Shown: positions 49,906 to 52,903 of the stretch, piece by piece
Layout of the letters: every line of letters starts with the position of its first letter
How positions within the stretch are numbered: position 1 is the first letter of the stretch
The notes under the pieces: model-generated
Seen by the model: only the letters and a program-made list of their open reading frames with translations
The model's database searches: none
Told to the model about the DNA's origin: nothing
From: Paludibacteraceae bacterium
GTDB lineage: Bacteria; Bacteroidota; Bacteroidia; Bacteroidales; Paludibacteraceae
Direction: 5' to 3'
Assembly: GCA_017646805.1 (NCBI GenBank)
Contig: JAGCLW010000059.1
Location: 1 to 52,903, forward strand
DNA length: 52,903 bases
Translations under genes and position numbers: made by a program

Positions 49906-52065
49906 TTATAGGAAGATTTTTTGTAAAGTTTCTTCTTGTTGTAAACACCACTCTTTAAATTCACTAACAGTTTCTGAGAAATCTTCCAATAATAGTGGGG
50001 TACTTTCATTATCTGTTAATGTGTCAAAAGTTACCGCATTTCGCTTGTATATTGGCTCAAATCGTTTAACCCTATCATCTGTACATACTTTGTATCCGAC
50101 ATTGTCAATACTACGCATGTAAACTTGATAGTCTTGATTTTGCAATTTTTTCAATTCTTCTGAAGTTGGTTTGTACGCAATAATAACAGTTGTATTTACA
50201 CCAGTTTCTGCAAATACATTTGCAGGCATATCAAAGCAAGCTACAATACGCATTTTTGACAATAGCCACTCACGTGCTTTTTCAAATTCCGCAATGGATG
50301 CAATCGAGTTAGATAACACGATTCCCATTCTTCCATTTTCGCCTAAGATACGATAAGCATTTTCAAGGAAAATCAGTCCTAAATCAATACCATTACCACT
50401 TCTCGCTATATTCCATAATTCGTACATCTCAGCAACTTCCCTATCATAGTCGCTTGTTGGAATATATTTTCGACCATTACCAAATGGAGGATTAGTAAGC
50501 ACAACATTGAATTTTTTCAATTTAGTTTCATCTCTCCAATTATCCCAATTACCATTTTTGTGTAATTTGGGATTTAGCTGAACCAAATTATCTCTTTCGT
50601 CGAATTTCCACACAATTGAACCTTTGTCCGGCTTATATCTAAGAATTGAGTTTCCATCGCCATTGAGCAACATGTTAAGTTGAGCTAACATAATCATTTG
50701 CTCATCGTTATCTATTCCATAGAAATTCTTATCCTCTAAGGTTTGTTTAGAATTTACAAACGAAACAGACAAGAAGTCTGCAATGCCTGCTGTGGGGTCT
50801 ATAATCTTTTCTCCGATTTTGGGATTAACTATATTTACAAGAAAGTCAATAAGAGGTATAGGCGTTACAAATTGACCTTTATCCGCTTTTGAAAATTCGC
50901 TAGCAAACTTGTAGAATACAATTTGATATAAATCGGTTTTTTGAGACAACACAAAACTATAGTCCTGAAACTGCTCTACAATTTCAGAAATAACTCTAAT
51001 ATGTTCTGTTTTCTTCCAGTTGATAGTATTGGTATCTGTATAATCCACAATGAAAGTGTACTCTTGTGAGGCTGCATTGTACAATGCTCTCATTCTATCA
51101 ACAAATGAAATGACATTATCATCTGACAAGTCTATGTAATTTTTTTCTTGAGGAGTTACATAGAATTTCAAATCAATAGCATCGCGCTCTTCTTCTGTTT
51201 TATAGAATTCCAAATATTGCTTTAGTTTTTGGCTTCTTTTCTCGTCAAAAATTTTAAGTGCAAGTATCTGTATCAACATTTCATATCCTCGCTGATTCTT
51301 CAAACTCACTTTATCCATTGTGCGGATTATAGCAGCAATACCCTCAGACAACTGCAAACTGTATGCACCTGTGATAATATCCAATTCATCAATTGTACGT
51401 TTACTTCTATCAATTGTCGGATTGAACACTCGTTGTACCAACTGATGGAAATTAGGCAGTTTGTAGTATGAGTCAGGCAAATGTAAGTTCAATTCCTTTG
51501 TGGAACTTTGCTCTTTTTTAATATTATATCCATCATCGAATCTGATATAATAATTATCTTGCTTCTTGAAAAGATATAATTTTTCTGTATCATACATAAT
51601 ACCTAAACAGAAACTGTTCTCGCATTCTTTCAATGCGGGTTTTAGTTGCTGATTCCAAACCGCTTCTATATTTTTGCTATTCTCTTTCTTAAACTCGATA
51701 ACAGCAATAAGATGTTTTCTAAGCCAATCTAACGCTGATTGGTCTTTATTAGTATGGTATTTTTTATAATATAAAAACCAATCTTTATCATCAAATATTG
51801 CTCCGTCAAATTTTATCGGAGCAGATGAAACATTTCCTTTTGGAAAATGCACTTCTGCGCCTATATAATCTTTTGCATACAATCCAGAAGAGACCAAAGC
51901 ATAGAAAAATTGCCATTTGTAATACTCTTCATTTGGTTCACCTTTCTTATTACGAATACTATGAGACGTATTCAATGAAAGATGCACAGGTATAAACGCA
52001 TTATATGAAGATGCATTTACATTATCTGTGTTAAATAGGTCCTTAAAATGGCTGAACGAGTTCAT
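49906..52065 (-). CDS. Nuclease-methylase fusion (N6-adenine methylase)
   Basis: The 719-residue protein carries an N-terminal HsdR_N-like nuclease domain, with FDGAIFDD (about 86-93) and IAVIEFKKE (about 120-128), the D...ExK pattern. A helical linker and an N6-adenine methylase domain follow, with SAM motif I as IIDPTAGIADF (about 418-428) and the catalytic NPPF at about 525-528. With the specificity subunit downstream it resembles type IIB/IIG systems such as BcgI, where cutting and methylation sit in one chain. No separate HsdR gene is present in the island. Nuclease activity is inferred from motifs. Confidence 0.85.
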   Translation of the reverse strand: MNSFSHFKDLFNTDNVNASSYNAFIPVHLSLNTSHSIRNKKGEPNEEYYKWQFFYALVSSGLYAKDYIGAEVHFPKGNVSSAPIKFDGAIFDDKDWFLYYKKYHTNKDQSALDWLRKHLIAVIEFKKENSKNIEAVWNQQLKPALKECENSFCLGIMYDTEKLYLFKKQDNYYIRFDDGYNIKKEQSSTKELNLHLPDSYYKLPNFHQLVQRVFNPTIDRSKRTIDELDIITGAYSLQLSEGIAAIIRTMDKVSLKNQRGYEMLIQILALKIFDEKRSQKLKQYLEFYKTEEERDAIDLKFYVTPQEKNYIDLSDDNVISFVDRMRALYNAASQEYTFIVDYTDTNTINWKKTEHIRVISEIVEQFQDYSFVLSQKTDLYQIVFYKFASEFSKADKGQFVTPIPLIDFLVNIVNPKIGEKIIDPTAGIADFLSVSFVNSKQTLEDKNFYGIDNDEQMIMLAQLNMLLNGDGNSILRYKPDKGSIVWKFDERDNLVQLNPKLHKNGNWDNWRDETKLKKFNVVLTNPPFGNGRKYIPTSDYDREVAEMYELWNIARSGNGIDLGLIFLENAYRILGENGRMGIVLSNSIASIAEFEKAREWLLSKMRIVACFDMPANVFAETGVNTTVIIAYKPTSEELKKLQNQDYQVYMRSIDNVGYKVCTDDRVKRFEPIYKRNAVTFDTLTDNESTPLLLEDFSETVSEFKEWCLQQEETLQKIFL

Positions 52066-52093
52066 ATTTAATAATTTAAGTTATAACTGAGTG

Positions 52094-52101
52094 CAAAGAT
52101 A
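52094..52101 (-). promoter_or_regulatory. -7 box of the restriction-modification operon
   Basis: The minus strand reads TATCTTTG, matching TAnnTTTG, 28 bases before the start codon at 52065. Confidence 0.65.
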
Positions 52102-52467
52102 ATACAATTTCTCCATTTTCGTCCACAAAAGTCTATGTTTTTTTTGTTGAAGGCACTGAGTTTTTAACATTACAAGTAGTCTAATACATCGATTTAATGG
52201 CAAATTTCCCTAACTAAATCCGTCTGTTAATAGAATTTTATCAGTTAGACAGTATCTATATAGATAATGTGTATATCTATTCGACATGACAATCATTGAC
52301 GGATGAACTGAAAACGCTAACCATAGTTAGCGAATCTTATTGCCCATTAAACTTCGCCAGCCGTTGGTTGACTATCTTGCAACTTTGGCAAGGTTTGGTT
52401 TATACCATTGACTATATATCCAAAACGGATTAAACTTATTTTAGCTTAGGCAGCACTCAAAAAAGAT
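52102..52467. other. Island non-coding stretch with a short hairpin
   Basis: No convincing gene is seen. CGCTAAC (52315-52321) pairs with GTTAGCG (52326-52332) around a CATA loop. A TA-rich palindromic patch (TATCTATATAGATA) lies near 52253. The stretch may hold remnants of an inserted element. Confidence 0.5.
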
Positions 52468-52516
52468 GCTGACGAAAAAAGAAATCATTGCAACTTCTCT
52501 TTTCGTCAGCAATATT
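52468..52516 (+). terminator. Hairpin with T-run in the right part of the island
   Basis: GCTGACGAAAA (52468-52478) pairs with TTTTCGTCAGC (52500-52510) over 11 bases and is followed by AATATTTTTT. It precedes a promoter-like box at 52523. Confidence 0.75.
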
Positions 52517-52522
52517 TTTTAT

Positions 52523-52530
52523 TACCTTTG
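52523..52530 (+). promoter_or_regulatory. -7 box before two coupled mini-ORFs
   Basis: TACCTTTG matches TAnnTTTG, with TTTC at 52501-52504 18 bases upstream. It would drive the mini-ORFs at 52563 and 52580. Confidence 0.45.
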
Positions 52531-52579
52531 TACCATCAGAGTTATCACATTGAAGCATAACAATGAGGAACTCAGAAAT

Positions 52580-52645
52580 ATGAACGGTTGCTATCTCGTT
52601 ACCCAATTTTTAAGCAATCCGAATAACCATTTAATTCTAAGATAA
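52580..52645 (+). CDS. Possible 21-residue micro-protein at the island edge
   Basis: The frame encodes a peptide opening MNGCYLVTQFLSN and closing NHLILR. A six-codon ORF (52563-52583) ends with its TGA overlapping this ATG (ATGA), which suggests coupling. It has a promoter-like box but no enclosing repeat and no resemblance to the transposon micro-proteins. The coding status is doubtful. Confidence 0.3.
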   Translation: MNGCYLVTQFLSNPNNHLILR

Positions 52646-52660
52646 TTGCAAATTCTGCGA

Positions 52661-52675
52661 TTTTTTGATAAAAAA
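52661..52675 (+). repeat. Right direct repeat flanking the restriction island
   Basis: This exact second copy of TTTTTTGATAAAAAA passes directly into the terminator at 52674. The sequence is A/T-rich and simple, so chance is not excluded. Confidence 0.6.
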
Positions 52676-52708
52676 AAGAGATGTCATTTTTAGTTTGACA
52701 TCTCTTTT
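52674..52708. terminator. Terminator, probably the original one of nadE
   Basis: AAAAGAGATGTCA pairs with TGACATCTCTTTT (13 base pairs). It would serve both nadE before the insertion and the convergent FKBP gene. Confidence 0.85.
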
Positions 52709-52730
52709 CTTTTTTTGTTTTTGGAAAAAA

Positions 52731-52903
52731 TTATTTTACAATTTCAATCAATTCTACTTCAAAAATAAGAGCAGAAAAAGGAGGAATGTGTTGTCCTGCA
52801 CCAGCTTCTCCGTAAGCTAATTCGTAAGGGATATAAAGTTCGTAAGAAGATCCGACATTCATTAGTTGAAGTCCTTCTGAAAATCCTTTTATTACGCCAT
52901 TGA
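52731..52903 (-). CDS. FKBP-type peptidyl-prolyl isomerase, C-terminal part
   Basis: The 57 codons up to the window edge encode the end of an FKBP domain: [20 protein letters not shown], then [20 protein letters not shown] and FEVELIEI. These are typical active-pocket and last-strand residues of the family. The start and any signal peptide lie beyond the right edge. The enzyme isomerises prolyl bonds; the location cannot be told from this part. Confidence 0.9.
   Translation of the reverse strand, partial: NGVIKGFSEGLQLMNVGSSYELYIPYELAYGEAGAGQHIPPFSALIFEVELIEIVK

Overview
The window looks like chromosomal DNA from a low-GC Bacteroidetes bacterium, probably of the order Bacteroidales. Three things point there. 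Promoters carry the Bacteroidetes -7 box TAnnTTTG, sometimes with TTTG about 20 bases upstream. Ribosome-binding sites are mostly absent. The gene set is typical of the phylum: GldJ, a PorT-like barrel, DUF4294, CdaA, a rod operon running purH-mreBCD-mrdA-rodA, and a PASTA-rluD-AsmA run. No tRNA, rRNA or CRISPR array was recognised. All product names rest on motif and family recognition; no database search was possible.

Layout. 1-800: the start of an unrecognised minus-strand gene behind a long structured leader. 1159-9895: rpmH, a PASTA protein, rluD, an AsmA-like protein, rnpA and an M16 peptidase. 9934-14990: a DUF805 gene split by a 4,689-bp IS1595-family transposon (10026-14714) with 24-bp terminal inverted repeats and an 8-bp target duplication. 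15077-26340: DUF4294, a SulP transporter, a cyclophilin, trmD, argC, rsfS, ftsH, a phospholipid run (cdsA, psd, pssA), an FKBP lipoprotein and a PorT-like protein. 26375-30996: cdaA, gldJ, asnS and a CYTH protein. 31099-38485: purH and the rod-shape operon, with an in-frame TGA in rodA. 38495-48263: a folate cyclo-ligase, sufS, nrdD-nrdG, a polyprenyl synthase, dnaG and nadE. 48271-52660: a restriction-modification island inserted just after the nadE stop codon. 52731-52903: the end of an FKBP gene.

The most unusual part is the cargo of the IS1595 transposon. Beside the transposase it holds at least five, probably six, micro-ORFs of 25-34 codons on both strands. Their peptides share a pattern: a charged and aromatic strand, a short turn, then a strand like GWxVVxVYR. 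Most of these micro-ORFs sit in the loop of their own long inverted repeat. The arms differ in sequence from unit to unit but stay complementary, and the 3' arm runs into T-rich sequence. Several units also share leader elements. I do not recognise this arrangement; it is the best candidate here for an undescribed system.

Other points worth checking are a NadE whose glutaminase half seems to lack the usual nucleophile segment, a nuclease-methylase fusion paired with a specificity subunit, and two complex RNA leaders (606-754 and 12942-13123).
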